Of a stretch of 29,270 nt of DNA, positions 22,021 through 29,270 are shown in pieces. Position numbers and translations under genes: made by a program. Position 1 is the stretch's first letter, and every line of letters starts with the position of its first letter. The notes below the pieces were generated by a model. That model saw only the letters and a list, made by a program, of their open reading frames with translations, made no database searches and was not told the origin of the DNA. This DNA comes from Faecalibacterium sp. UBA1360 (GTDB lineage Bacteria; Bacillota; Clostridia; Oscillospirales; Ruminococcaceae), in NCBI GenBank assembly GCA_002306375.1, contig DBRU01000120.1, positions 2,991 through 32,260 on the forward strand, given 5' to 3'.

Positions 22021-23952
22021 TTGGTCGAACGCATGAAGCTGGTCCATGTGCAGGGCACCCTGCCCCACCTGGACGAATTTTTGGGCGCGTGCTGTCTGGA
22101 CGGCCATTTTGGCCTGGAACCCGCGACCGAGTACATGTCCGCCTCGCTGGGCTACAAGCCCCTGAACGAGGAGGACCCCTACGCCCCGGTGGTGGCGCAG
22201 GTGCAGGCGCTGGCCAAACAGGTGGGCCAGGACCTGCCCGACACGCCCGGCCCCGGCGCCGGCGGCGGCGCCGCCACCCGGGAATTCCTTGAAGGCCTCA
22301 GCGAGCGCATCGCCGCCCTGCGGGCCGAACGGGACAGCCTGTCGGAACAGAAAGCCCTGTGCGAGCAGGCCATCGAGCAGTACAGCCACTTTGTGAGCCT
22401 GAAGGCCAACGTGGACGAGATCACCAGCTGCAAGCATGTGAAGGTCCGCTTCGGCTTTTTGCCCAAGGCGGGCTACAACAAGCTGATGAACAGCTACGCC
22501 GACGATCCCTACATCCTGTTCGTGCCCTGCAGCCAGACCAACGAGGGGTACTGGGGCGTCTACCTGACCCCCCGCAGCAAAGCCCAGGAGACCGACGGCA
22601 TCTTCTCCATGCTGTTCTTCGAGCCCCTGCGGGTGCCCGGCGCGGCCGGCAGCCCCGGCGAGATCGTGGAGCACTTCCGCGAAAACCTGGAAGTGGTGGG
22701 CCAGAGCATCCAGGGCATCGACGACCGTCTGCGGGCCATCTGGGACGCCGAGCGGGAAAAGATCGAGCAGGTCTACAACGCCGCCCGCTACGCCTCGGCC
22801 GTGTTCAGCCTGCGCCGCTTCGCCGCGGTCAAGGGCGGGCACTTCTTCTGCGTGGGGTGGGTCCCCGCAAGCTACATCGACACCGTGGTCACCGCGGCCC
22901 GGGCCATCCCCGGCATCCGCGTCACCGTGGACGACCCCGACAAGGCCGGCCGCCACACACCGCCCACCAAGCTGCGCAACGCCTGGTTCGTCCGCCCTTT
23001 TGAGTTCTTTGTCGAAATGTACGGACTTCCCGACTACGACGAGACCGATGTCACCGCCTTTGTCGCCGTCACCTTCACCGTATTGTTCGGCATCATGTTC
23101 GGGGATGTGGGCCAGGGCCTGGTCCTGACGGCGTTCAGCCTTTTTATGTGGAAGGTCAAGAAAAACCCGCTGTTCCATCTCATGATCCCCTGCGGCGTCG
23201 CCAGCACCTTGGCCGGCCTCGTGTACGGGTCGGTGTTCGGCTTTGAGGAAGTGCTGGACCCGCTCTACCAAGCCGTCGGCCTGGCGGGCAAGCCCGTCTC
23301 GGTCATGGACTCCATCAACGGCATCCTGCTCTTCGCCGTGTATATCGGCGTGGTGCTGGTGCTGGCCGCCATGGGCATGAACATCTACACCCGGGCCAAA
23401 CAGGGCCACTGGGGCGACGTGGCGTTCGGCACCAACGGCGTGGTGGGCGTTATCACCTATGTGGCCGGCGTGGACCTGGTCAGCGCCTTCATGGGCGCGT
23501 GGGTCTTTTTGCCGGTGCCGCTGGCCGCGGTGCTGCTGGGCCTGGGCCTGGCCGCGCTGCTCTTTGCCGAAGCGCTGGCCAAGCTGTGCAACGGCGACCC
23601 GGACTGGAAGCCCGCCGACGGCTGGGGCAACTACCTGATGCAGAACTTCTTTGAACTGCTGGAAAGCGTGCTCAGCTACCTGTCCAACACCATCTCCTTC
23701 CTGCGCGTGGGTGCCTTTGTCATCGTCCACGCCAGCATGATGATGGTGGTCTTTACCCTGGCCGGCACCCCCGCCAACCCGGTGGTGGTGGTCCTGGGCA
23801 ACCTGGTGGTCATCGCGCTGGAAGCGCTGCTCTCGGCCATTCAGGGCATCCGTCTGGAATTCTACGAAATGTTCAGCCGCTTTTATCGCGGCGGCGGCCA
23901 CAAGTTCGAGGCGCTGGACATCCACGCCCCCGCCAAGGCCGACAAAGCCTGA
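22021..23952 (+). CDS. ntpI: V-type ATPase subunit I (a-subunit homologue)
   Basis: A 643-residue stator subunit that carries the ion half-channels. Residues 1-340 are soluble and partly coiled coil (about 85-115); from about 345 there are seven or eight membrane segments. R562 in NTISFLRVGAF is the expected essential arginine facing the rotor glutamate. The start is taken as TTG at 22021: AGGGAGG (22004-22010) lies 10 bases upstream and the resulting MVERMKLVHVQG matches the usual N-terminus; ATG 22033 would be 22 bases from that site and cut the first strand. It begins one base after the C-subunit stop. Confidence 0.95.
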   Translation: MVERMKLVHVQGTLPHLDEFLGACCLDGHFGLEPATEYMSASLGYKPLNEEDPYAPVVAQVQALAKQVGQDLPDTPGPGAGGGAATREFLEGLSERIAALRAERDSLSEQKALCEQAIEQYSHFVSLKANVDEITSCKHVKVRFGFLPKAGYNKLMNSYADDPYILFVPCSQTNEGYWGVYLTPRSKAQETDGIFSMLFFEPLRVPGAAGSPGEIVEHFRENLEVVGQSIQGIDDRLRAIWDAEREKIEQVYNAARYASAVFSLRRFAAVKGGHFFCVGWVPASYIDTVVTAARAIPGIRVTVDDPDKAGRHTPPTKLRNAWFVRPFEFFVEMYGLPDYDETDVTAFVAVTFTVLFGIMFGDVGQGLVLTAFSLFMWKVKKNPLFHLMIPCGVASTLAGLVYGSVFGFEEVLDPLYQAVGLAGKPVSVMDSINGILLFAVYIGVVLVLAAMGMNIYTRAKQGHWGDVAFGTNGVVGVITYVAGVDLVSAFMGAWVFLPVPLAAVLLGLGLAALLFAEALAKLCNGDPDWKPADGWGNYLMQNFFELLESVLSYLSNTISFLRVGAFVIVHASMMMVVFTLAGTPANPVVVVLGNLVVIALEALLSAIQGIRLEFYEMFSRFYRGGGHKFEALDIHAPAKADKA

Positions 23953-23958
23953 TCCCCC

Positions 23959-23972
23959 CGGGCCGTTGCCCG
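23959..23972 (+). other. Small intercistronic hairpin between subunit I and K genes
   Basis: CGGGC (23959-23963), loop CGTT, GCCCG (23968-23972). It lies in the 56-base gap, the largest between subunit genes in this operon, just before the strongest ribosome site (AGGAGG, 23995-24000). No U-tract follows, so it is not a terminator. A role in segmental mRNA stability is possible. Confidence 0.4.
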
Positions 23973-24008
23973 CTTGACATATCGATCCAACAACAGGAGG
24001 TTTTTATC

Positions 24009-24389
24009 ATGAAGACCAATATCCGTAAACTGATCGCCTGCATGCTCGTCGTCTTTGCCCTGTCCTGCTTCGGTGCGGCCGCCGCCTACGCCGACAATGC
24101 CGACACCGCCGACACCACCGCCGTCACCGAGACCGCGGACGAGGAGACCCTTGTCACCAACGACCACAACACCAGCCTGAGCATCGGCCTGGTGGCCGCC
24201 GCTTTGGCCACCGGCCTGGCCGGCATCGGCGGCGGCATCGCCGTGGCCGCCGGCGCCCCGGCCGCCATCGCCGCCAACAGCGAAAACCCCAAGACCTTCG
24301 GCAAGAGCCTGATCTTCGTGGCCCTGGGCGAATCCATCGCCCTGTACGGCCTGGTCATCTCCATCATGATCCTGAGCAAGCTGGTGTAA
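24009..24389 (+). CDS. ntpK: V-type ATPase subunit K (rotor proteolipid) with N-terminal presequence
   Basis: A 126-residue rotor-ring subunit. Two membrane helices (about 57-88 and 99-124) form the hairpin; E108 in ALGESIALYG is the ion-binding glutamate. Before them is a signal-peptide-like segment (KTNIRK, hydrophobic 8-27, AYA before D29) and an acidic, threonine-rich linker (29-56). The hairpin-only form is half the size of the four-helix E. hirae NtpK. In helix 1 the site aligned with the Na+-liganding Gln of Ilyobacter c-subunit is V79, while E108, S109 and Y113 match. The ion is therefore undecided. AGGAGG 8 bases before the ATG is the best ribosome site in the operon, fitting the multi-copy ring. 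Confidence 0.93.
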   Translation: MKTNIRKLIACMLVVFALSCFGAAAAYADNADTADTTAVTETADEETLVTNDHNTSLSIGLVAAALATGLAGIGGGIAVAAGAPAAIAANSENPKTFGKSLIFVALGESIALYGLVISIMILSKLV

Positions 24390-24393
24390 CACG

Positions 24394-24702
24394 ATGCGCT
24401 TTTATCTGATCAGCGACAATTCCGATGCCATGAACGGACTGCGTCTGGCCGGCATCGAGGGCGCCGTCGCCCGCAGCGAGGCCGACGTGCGCGCCGCGCT
24501 GGCCCGCATCGCCGCCCAGCGCGACATCGGTATGATCCTGGTGACCGAAAAGATCGCCGCCGCCTATACCGACGCGCTGGACCCCGTGATGGCCGACGCC
24601 GGGGGCCCCTTGCTGGTCACCGTGCCGTCCACCGGCGGTTCCGCCGCCGGCAAGGACCGCATCACCCGTTATATCCGCGAAGCCATCGGCATCAAGGTAT
24701 GA
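24394..24702 (+). CDS. ntpG: V-type ATPase subunit F
   Basis: A 102-residue central-stalk subunit that pairs with subunit D (NtpG in E. hirae naming). It has the small Rossmann-like pattern of the family: MRFYLISDNSDAMNGLRLAGIEG at the start, GMILVTEKIA in the middle and LLVTVPS with a C-terminal helix DRITRYIREAIGIKV. It begins 4 bases after the K stop with no clear ribosome site of its own, so it is probably translated by re-initiation. Length is normal. Confidence 0.93.
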   Translation: MRFYLISDNSDAMNGLRLAGIEGAVARSEADVRAALARIAAQRDIGMILVTEKIAAAYTDALDPVMADAGGPLLVTVPSTGGSAAGKDRITRYIREAIGIKV

Positions 24703-24727
24703 CACTTGCTTGATTGGAGGGATCACC

Positions 24728-25312
24728 ATGCTTGAACTCGAAGCCCGCGCGCAGCAGTTCCTCGCCTCCATCAAGGCCGAGGGCGAGCGCCAGTGCGCCG
24801 ACATCCGCCAAAAGACCGACGCCGAGATCGACGCCGCCCTGGCCGAGGTGAAAAAGACCGAGACCGCCCGCGCCGAATCCACCGTCGCCTTCGAGACCGC
24901 CCGCGCCAGGACCCAGGCCAACCGCGCTTTGAGCGCCGCGCGCACCGAAGCCCGCGCCGCCCTGGCCGCCCGCCGCGCCGCTCTGGCCGACGAGACCTTT
25001 GCCGCCGCCCGCGCCAAACTGGCCGATTTCACCCGCACCGACGCCTACGGCCCCTGGCTGCGCCAGAGCGCCGCCGCTTTGGCCAAGCGCCTGGGCGAAG
25101 GCACGGTCATCCGCGCCCGCGCCGCCGACCTTACCCTGCTGGGCAAGGCCCCGGCGGGCTGCACGCTGCAAGCCGACGAGGGCATCGCCCTGGGCGGCCT
25201 GCGGGCCGAAAACCCGGCCAAGGCCCTGGCCGCCGACGACACGCTGGAAGCCCGTCTGGCAGCCCAGCGCCCCTGGTTTTTGGAGAACGCCGGCCTGGAG
25301 ATCGCGCTGTAA
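24728..25312 (+). CDS. ntpE: V-type ATPase subunit E
   Basis: A 194-residue peripheral-stalk subunit. Residues 1-90 form a long charged Ala/Glu/Arg helix, expected to coil with the 110-residue G/H-like subunit. The C-terminal half is a globular domain with the family ending (GIALGGLRAEN, then DDTLEARLAAQRPWFLENAG). The ATG at 24728 was chosen because TTGGAGGG lies 7 bases upstream, rather than the in-frame TTG at 24710. It follows the F gene by 25 bases and precedes the A gene. Confidence 0.9.
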   Translation: MLELEARAQQFLASIKAEGERQCADIRQKTDAEIDAALAEVKKTETARAESTVAFETARARTQANRALSAARTEARAALAARRAALADETFAAARAKLADFTRTDAYGPWLRQSAAALAKRLGEGTVIRARAADLTLLGKAPAGCTLQADEGIALGGLRAENPAKALAADDTLEARLAAQRPWFLENAGLEIAL

Positions 25313-25336
25313 GGCAACAAAGAGGGAAGGATCGCC

Positions 25337-27127
25337 ATGCAAACCTATCAACTGTACAGCATCAACGGCCCGGTGGTCACCGTCCGCGGCCGCACCGGGC
25401 TTTCGATGATGGAAATGGTCCACGTGGGCAACCAGCGCCTGGTGGGCGAGGTCATCCGCCTGGACGCCCAGGCCGCCACCATCCAGGTCTATGAGGAGAC
25501 CGGCGGCCTGCGCCCCGGCGAACCCGTGGAACCCACCGGCGCGCCCTTGTCGGTCACGCTGGGCCCCGGTATCCTGCGCAACATCTACGACGGCATCCAG
25601 CGCCCGCTGCCCGCCATCGAGGCCGACAGCGGCAGCTTCATCGGCCGCGGCGCCCAGGCCCCGGCCCTGGATACCGAAAAGAAATGGGACGTGACCATTA
25701 CGGTCAAGCCCGGCGATACGCTGGAGCCCGGCGCGGTGTACGCCACCTGCCCCGAGACCCCGGCCATCGTCCATAAATGTATGCTCTCGCCCCTGTACGG
25801 GCGCTGCACCGTCACCTGGGCGGCCGAAAACGGCGCCTACACCGTGCAGGAGCCCGTGGCCAGGGTCACCGACGAAAAGGGCGCGGAGCACGCCCTGACG
25901 TTGTGCCAGCAGTGGCCCATCCGCACGCCCCGCCCGGCCGCGGCCCGTATGACCTCGCCCCGGCCCCTGATCACCGGGCAGCGGGTCATCGACACCATGT
26001 TCCCCCTGGCCAAGGGGGGCGCGGCCGCCATCCCCGGCGGGTTCGGCACCGGCAAGACCATGACCCAGCACCAGCTGGCCAAGTGGTGCGACGCCGACAT
26101 CATCATCTACGTGGGCTGCGGCGAACGCGGCAACGAGATGACCCAGGCCCTGCAGGAATTCAGCGAACTGACCGACCCGCGCACCGGCAACAGCCTGATG
26201 GACCGCACGGTGCTCATCGCCAACACCTCCAACATGCCGGTGGCCGCCCGCGAGGCGTCCATCTACACCGGCATCACCCTGGCCGAATACTACCGCGACA
26301 TGGGCTACCACACCGCCATGATGGCCGACTCTACCTCCCGCTGGGCCGAAGCCCTGCGCGAGATCTCCGGCCGGTTGGAGGAAATGCCCGCCGACGAAGG
26401 CTACCCCGCCTACCTGCCCAGCCGCCTGGCCGAATTCTACGAACGGGCCGGCTACTTCAAGACCCTGGGCGGGCAGGAAGGCTCGGTCTCGGTCATCGGC
26501 GCCGTCAGCCCCCAGGGCAACGACTTCTCCGAGCCCGTCACCCAGAACACCAAGCGCTTCACCCGTTGCTTCTGGGCGCTGGACAAGAGCCTGGCCTACG
26601 CCCGGCACTACCCGGCCATCAACTGGAACGATTCCTACAGCGAATACCTGGGCGACCTGTCCGAGTGGTACTACGACAACGTGGGCAAGGACTTCATGGA
26701 ATGCCGCGGCCGGCTGGCCGACCTGCTGTTGCAGGAGACCAACCTCATGCAGATCGTCAAGCTCATCGGCTCGGACGTTCTGCCCGACGACCAGAAGCTG
26801 ACCATCGAGATCGCCCGTGTCATCCGCGTGGGCTTTTTGCAGCAGAATGCCTTCCACGCCACCGACACCTTCGTCCCGCTGGAAAAACAGCTCAAAATGA
26901 TGCAGATCATCCTGTACCTGTACGACAAGTGCAGCGCCCTGGTGGCCAAACAGGTGCCGGTCAGCACCCTGCTGGCCACCGGCATGTTCGACACGCTGGT
27001 CAAGATGAAGTACGATATCCCCAACGATGATTTCAGCCGCTTCGACGCCCTTCGCGCCGAGATCGATTCGAAGCTCGCCGCGGCGGGCGCAGGCGCCGGC
27101 GGCAGGGAAGGGGGCACTGCCCAATGA
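25337..27127 (+). CDS. ntpA: V-type ATPase catalytic subunit A
   Basis: A 596-residue catalytic subunit that hydrolyses or makes ATP. The Walker A P-loop GGFGTGKT ends at K240-T241, followed by CGERGNEM (catalytic glutamate) and MMADSTSRWAEALREISGRLEEMP. The A-specific non-homologous insertion of about 90 residues lies near 110-200. The start ATG at 25337 follows AGGGAAGG. The stop overlaps the B-subunit ATG by 4 bases, coupling the two hexamer subunits. Length is normal. Confidence 0.97.
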   Translation: MQTYQLYSINGPVVTVRGRTGLSMMEMVHVGNQRLVGEVIRLDAQAATIQVYEETGGLRPGEPVEPTGAPLSVTLGPGILRNIYDGIQRPLPAIEADSGSFIGRGAQAPALDTEKKWDVTITVKPGDTLEPGAVYATCPETPAIVHKCMLSPLYGRCTVTWAAENGAYTVQEPVARVTDEKGAEHALTLCQQWPIRTPRPAAARMTSPRPLITGQRVIDTMFPLAKGGAAAIPGGFGTGKTMTQHQLAKWCDADIIIYVGCGERGNEMTQALQEFSELTDPRTGNSLMDRTVLIANTSNMPVAAREASIYTGITLAEYYRDMGYHTAMMADSTSRWAEALREISGRLEEMPADEGYPAYLPSRLAEFYERAGYFKTLGGQEGSVSVIGAVSPQGNDFSEPVTQNTKRFTRCFWALDKSLAYARHYPAINWNDSYSEYLGDLSEWYYDNVGKDFMECRGRLADLLLQETNLMQIVKLIGSDVLPDDQKLTIEIARVIRVGFLQQNAFHATDTFVPLEKQLKMMQIILYLYDKCSALVAKQVPVSTLLATGMFDTLVKMKYDIPNDDFSRFDALRAEIDSKLAAAGAGAGGREGGTAQ

Positions 27128-28554
27128 TCCTTGAACATATCGGTCTGAGCCAGATCAACGGCTCGCTGGTGGTGCTGGACGACGTGCCCGGCGCCAGCTA
27201 TGACGAGGTGGTGGAACTGCACCTGGACGACGGGTCCACCCGCACCGGACGTGTGGTCATGGTGGAGGAAAACCGCTGCGTGATCCAGGTGTTTGAAGGT
27301 TCTTCCGGCCTGAGTCTGGTCAACACCCGCACGGTGTTCACCGGCCACCCCATGCTCATGGACCTTTCGCCCGAACTGCCCGGGCGCATCCTGGACGGCC
27401 TGGGCCGCCCCATCGACGGCCAGGGCGATATCTACCCGGTGGCCCGGCGGGACGTCAACGGCGCGCCCATCAACCCGGTCAGCCGGGTGTACCCCCGCAA
27501 CTACATCCACACGGGCATCTCCTCCATCGACTGCCTGACCACCCTGATCCGCGGCCAGAAGCTGCCCATCTTCTCGGGCTCCGGCATGCGCCACAACGAA
27601 CTGGCCGTGCAGATCGTGCAGCAGGCCAGCGTGTCCGACGGGTCGGACTTCGCCATCGTCTTTGCGGCCATGGGCGTCAAGAACGACGTGGCCGAATATT
27701 TCCGCGATTCCTTTGTCAGCACCGGCGCCATGGACCGGGTGGTCATGCTGCTCAACCTGGCCAACGACCCCATCATCGAGCGTATCATCACCCCCCGCGC
27801 CGCTTTGACCGTGGCCGAGTACCTGGCCTTTGACCTGGGCAAGAACGTGCTGGTCATCCTCACCGACATGACCAGCTACTGCGAGGCGCTGCGGGAATTC
27901 TCCTCCTCCAAGGGCGAGATCCCGGCCCGCAAAGGCTTCCCCGGGTATCTGTACTCCGACCTGGCCAGTTTGTACGAGCGCGCCGGCATCATCAAGGGCA
28001 GCAAGGGGTCTGTGACCCAGATCCCCATCCTGACCATGCCCGGCGACGACATCACCCACCCGATCCCCGACCTGACCGGCTACATCACCGAAGGCCAGAT
28101 CGTTCTGGACCGGGCCATGGACGCCACCGGCATCTTCCCGCCCGTGGCCGTGCTGCCCAGTTTGTCCCGTCTGATGAAGGACGGCATCGGCGCGGGCTAT
28201 ACCCGGGACGATCACGTGACCCTGGCCAACCAGCTGTTTGCCTGCTACGCCAAGGTGCAGGACGCCAAGGCCCTGGCCAGCGTTATCGGCGAGGAAGAAC
28301 TGTCCGAAAGCGACAAGCTGCTCATGCGCTTCGGCCGTGAGTTCGAGCGCCACTTCATCGGCCAGGGCGCCACCAACCGCACGATGGAAGAGACCCTGGA
28401 CCTGGGGTGGGAGCTGCTGGCCGGCTTGCCCCGTTCGGCGCTGGACCGCTGCGACGACCAGCCCCTGGACACCTACTACGAACCCGCCCGCAAGCGCCGT
28501 TTGCAGCGGCAGGCTTTGCGGGACGCCCAGTTCAGCCAACCCGCCGGGGAATAA
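27124..28554 (+). CDS. ntpB: V-type ATPase subunit B
   Basis: A 476-residue nucleotide-binding but non-catalytic subunit that alternates with A in the hexamer. The P-loop is replaced by SGSGMRHNE, as expected for B. LTDMTSYCEALRE, KGFPGYLYSDLASLYERAG and SLSRLMKDGIG are family landmarks. The ATG at 27124 lies inside the A stop (ATGA). The C-terminal tail (ARKRRLQRQALRDAQF) is strongly charged. No anomalies. Confidence 0.97.
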   Translation: MILEHIGLSQINGSLVVLDDVPGASYDEVVELHLDDGSTRTGRVVMVEENRCVIQVFEGSSGLSLVNTRTVFTGHPMLMDLSPELPGRILDGLGRPIDGQGDIYPVARRDVNGAPINPVSRVYPRNYIHTGISSIDCLTTLIRGQKLPIFSGSGMRHNELAVQIVQQASVSDGSDFAIVFAAMGVKNDVAEYFRDSFVSTGAMDRVVMLLNLANDPIIERIITPRAALTVAEYLAFDLGKNVLVILTDMTSYCEALREFSSSKGEIPARKGFPGYLYSDLASLYERAGIIKGSKGSVTQIPILTMPGDDITHPIPDLTGYITEGQIVLDRAMDATGIFPPVAVLPSLSRLMKDGIGAGYTRDDHVTLANQLFACYAKVQDAKALASVIGEEELSESDKLLMRFGREFERHFIGQGATNRTMEETLDLGWELLAGLPRSALDRCDDQPLDTYYEPARKRRLQRQALRDAQFSQPAGE

Positions 28555-28597
28555 GCCCCGGGCCCCGGTATTTTTTTGCAAAGGCAGGTGAATTTGC

Positions 28598-29209
28598 GTG
28601 CAGCAGGTCTTTCCCACAAAATCCAATCTGATGGCCACCAAGCGCAGCCTGGCCCTGGCCGAACAGGGCTACGAGCTCATGGACCGCAAGCGCAACATCC
28701 TTGTGCGGGAAATGATGCGCCTGATCGACCGGGCCGCCGCCATCCAGGACAAGATCAGCGCCGCTTACGCCGAAGCCTACGCCGCCTTGCAGCGGGCCAA
28801 CATCACGCTGGGGTCGGTGGGCGAATTCACGGCCAGCGTGCCGGTGGAGACCGGCCTTTCCATCGAGCGGCGCAGCGTCATGGGCGTGGAACTGCCCATG
28901 GTCAAGCTGGACCCGTCGGCTCCGCTGGGGCTGTATTACGGCCTTGAATCCACCAACGGCACTTTGGACACCGCCTACCTGAAATTCAACGAGGTCAAGG
29001 CCCTGACCGTGGAGCTGGCCGAGGTGGAGACCAGCGTCGTGCGCCTGGCCGAAGCCATCCGCAAGACCCAGAAGCGGGCCAACGCCCTGGGCAACGTGCA
29101 GATCCCCCAGATGGAGGCCACGGTCAAGTTCATCGACGACGCCCTGGCCGAAAAAGAGCGGGAGGAGTTCAGCCGCCTGAAGGTCATCAAGAACCAGAAA
29201 AACAAATAA
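28598..29209 (+). CDS. ntpD: V-type ATPase subunit D
   Basis: A 203-residue central-shaft subunit made of a long antiparallel coiled coil; it rotates inside the A3B3 head together with F. The N-terminus reads QQVFPTKSNLMATKRSLALAEQGYELMDRKRN, fitting the conserved NPTK...L...L..A..G..LL..KR pattern. The start is GTG at 28598 with GCAGGTG 7 to 8 bases upstream; the first in-frame ATG (28631) would remove the conserved PTK segment. The C-terminal helix ends lysine-rich (KVIKNQKNK). It is the last gene of the operon. Confidence 0.94.
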   Translation: MQQVFPTKSNLMATKRSLALAEQGYELMDRKRNILVREMMRLIDRAAAIQDKISAAYAEAYAALQRANITLGSVGEFTASVPVETGLSIERRSVMGVELPMVKLDPSAPLGLYYGLESTNGTLDTAYLKFNEVKALTVELAEVETSVVRLAEAIRKTQKRANALGNVQIPQMEATVKFIDDALAEKEREEFSRLKVIKNQKNK

Positions 29210-29214
29210 CTTTC

Positions 29215-29240
29215 GGGCGGCCGCAGGGCCGCCCTTTTTT
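29215..29240 (+). terminator. V-ATPase operon terminator
   Basis: GGGCGGCC (29215-29222), loop GCAG, GGCCGCCC (29227-29234), then TTTTTT. It closes the nine-gene operon 5 bases after the subunit D stop. The remaining 30 bases of the window show nothing. Confidence 0.93.
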
Positions 29241-29270
29241 GGATAACGGCTGCCCCCCCAAGGCTCCCCT

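Noticed and set aside
23974..23979. TTGACA before the K subunit gene as an internal promoter
   Set aside because: No -10 box lies at 16-18 bases downstream; that position is occupied by the ribosome binding site.
24009..24389. K subunit called as Na+-specific from its Glu-Ser-Tyr pattern
   Set aside because: The helix-1 Gln expected in Na+ sites is Val here, so coupling cannot be assigned from sequence.
22021..28641. Very long minus-strand open frames opposite the ATPase subunit genes
   Set aside because: They mirror the codon bias of the plus-strand genes and lack ribosome sites, promoters and recognisable domains.
1..29270. Mobile elements, CRISPR arrays, tRNA or rRNA genes, phage genes
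   Set aside because: No transposase or integrase motifs, spaced direct repeats, or tRNA-like cloverleaf signals were found by eye; gene content looks like ordinary core chromosome.

Overview
This is a GC-rich (roughly two-thirds G+C by eye), densely coded stretch of bacterial chromosome. AGGAGG-like ribosome binding sites, sigma-A type promoters with many extended -10 boxes, a CIRCE operator, hexameric glutamate dehydrogenase, an anaerobic-type glycerol-3-phosphate oxidation cluster and a V-type ATPase operon together suggest an anaerobic, carbohydrate- and amino-acid-using Clostridia member. A high-GC gut Oscillospiraceae/Ruminococcaceae relative (Faecalibacterium, Subdoligranulum or Gemmiger type) fits best. 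The genus is an inference. No tRNA, rRNA, CRISPR array, phage gene or insertion sequence was seen.

Layout: (1) 1-4730, glycerol use: glpK leaves to the left and is cut by the window edge. Diverging from it are two FAD oxidoreductases and a small cysteine-motif protein, overlapping or nearly so, ending at a strong terminator. (2) 4755-9430, single-gene units: gdhA (minus), a GH3 beta-glucosidase (plus) and an Hsp20 gene whose promoter is overlapped by a CIRCE element. (3) 9458-12324, a minus-strand unit: an AlaX-type tRNA editing protein, trmB and a CmpB-like membrane protein. (4) 12418-15403, plus strand: an orphan lipoprotein resembling solute-binding proteins, a degenerate GGDEF protein and a small helical protein that follows a large terminator-like hairpin. 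(5) 15430-20432: ugd (minus), then citrate synthase with a consensus promoter and long structured leader, then a type I pullulanase whose last segment is out of frame at a run of seven C. (6) 20525-29240: a complete V-type ATPase operon in the order coiled-coil subunit, C, I, K, F, E, A, B, D, with its own promoter and terminator.

The genes describe central metabolism of a fermenter: glycerol and oligosaccharide or alpha-glucan breakdown, ammonium/glutamate balance, a citrate synthase branch, and ion pumping by the rotary ATPase. No clearly new multi-gene system was found. The best leads are the pullulanase frameshift, the hairpin that joins terminator, U-tract and start codon at 14822-14894, a 15-base element shared by the predicted 5' ends of the pullulanase and ATPase transcripts, the presequence on the ATPase rotor subunit, and the leaders of hsp20 and the citrate synthase gene.
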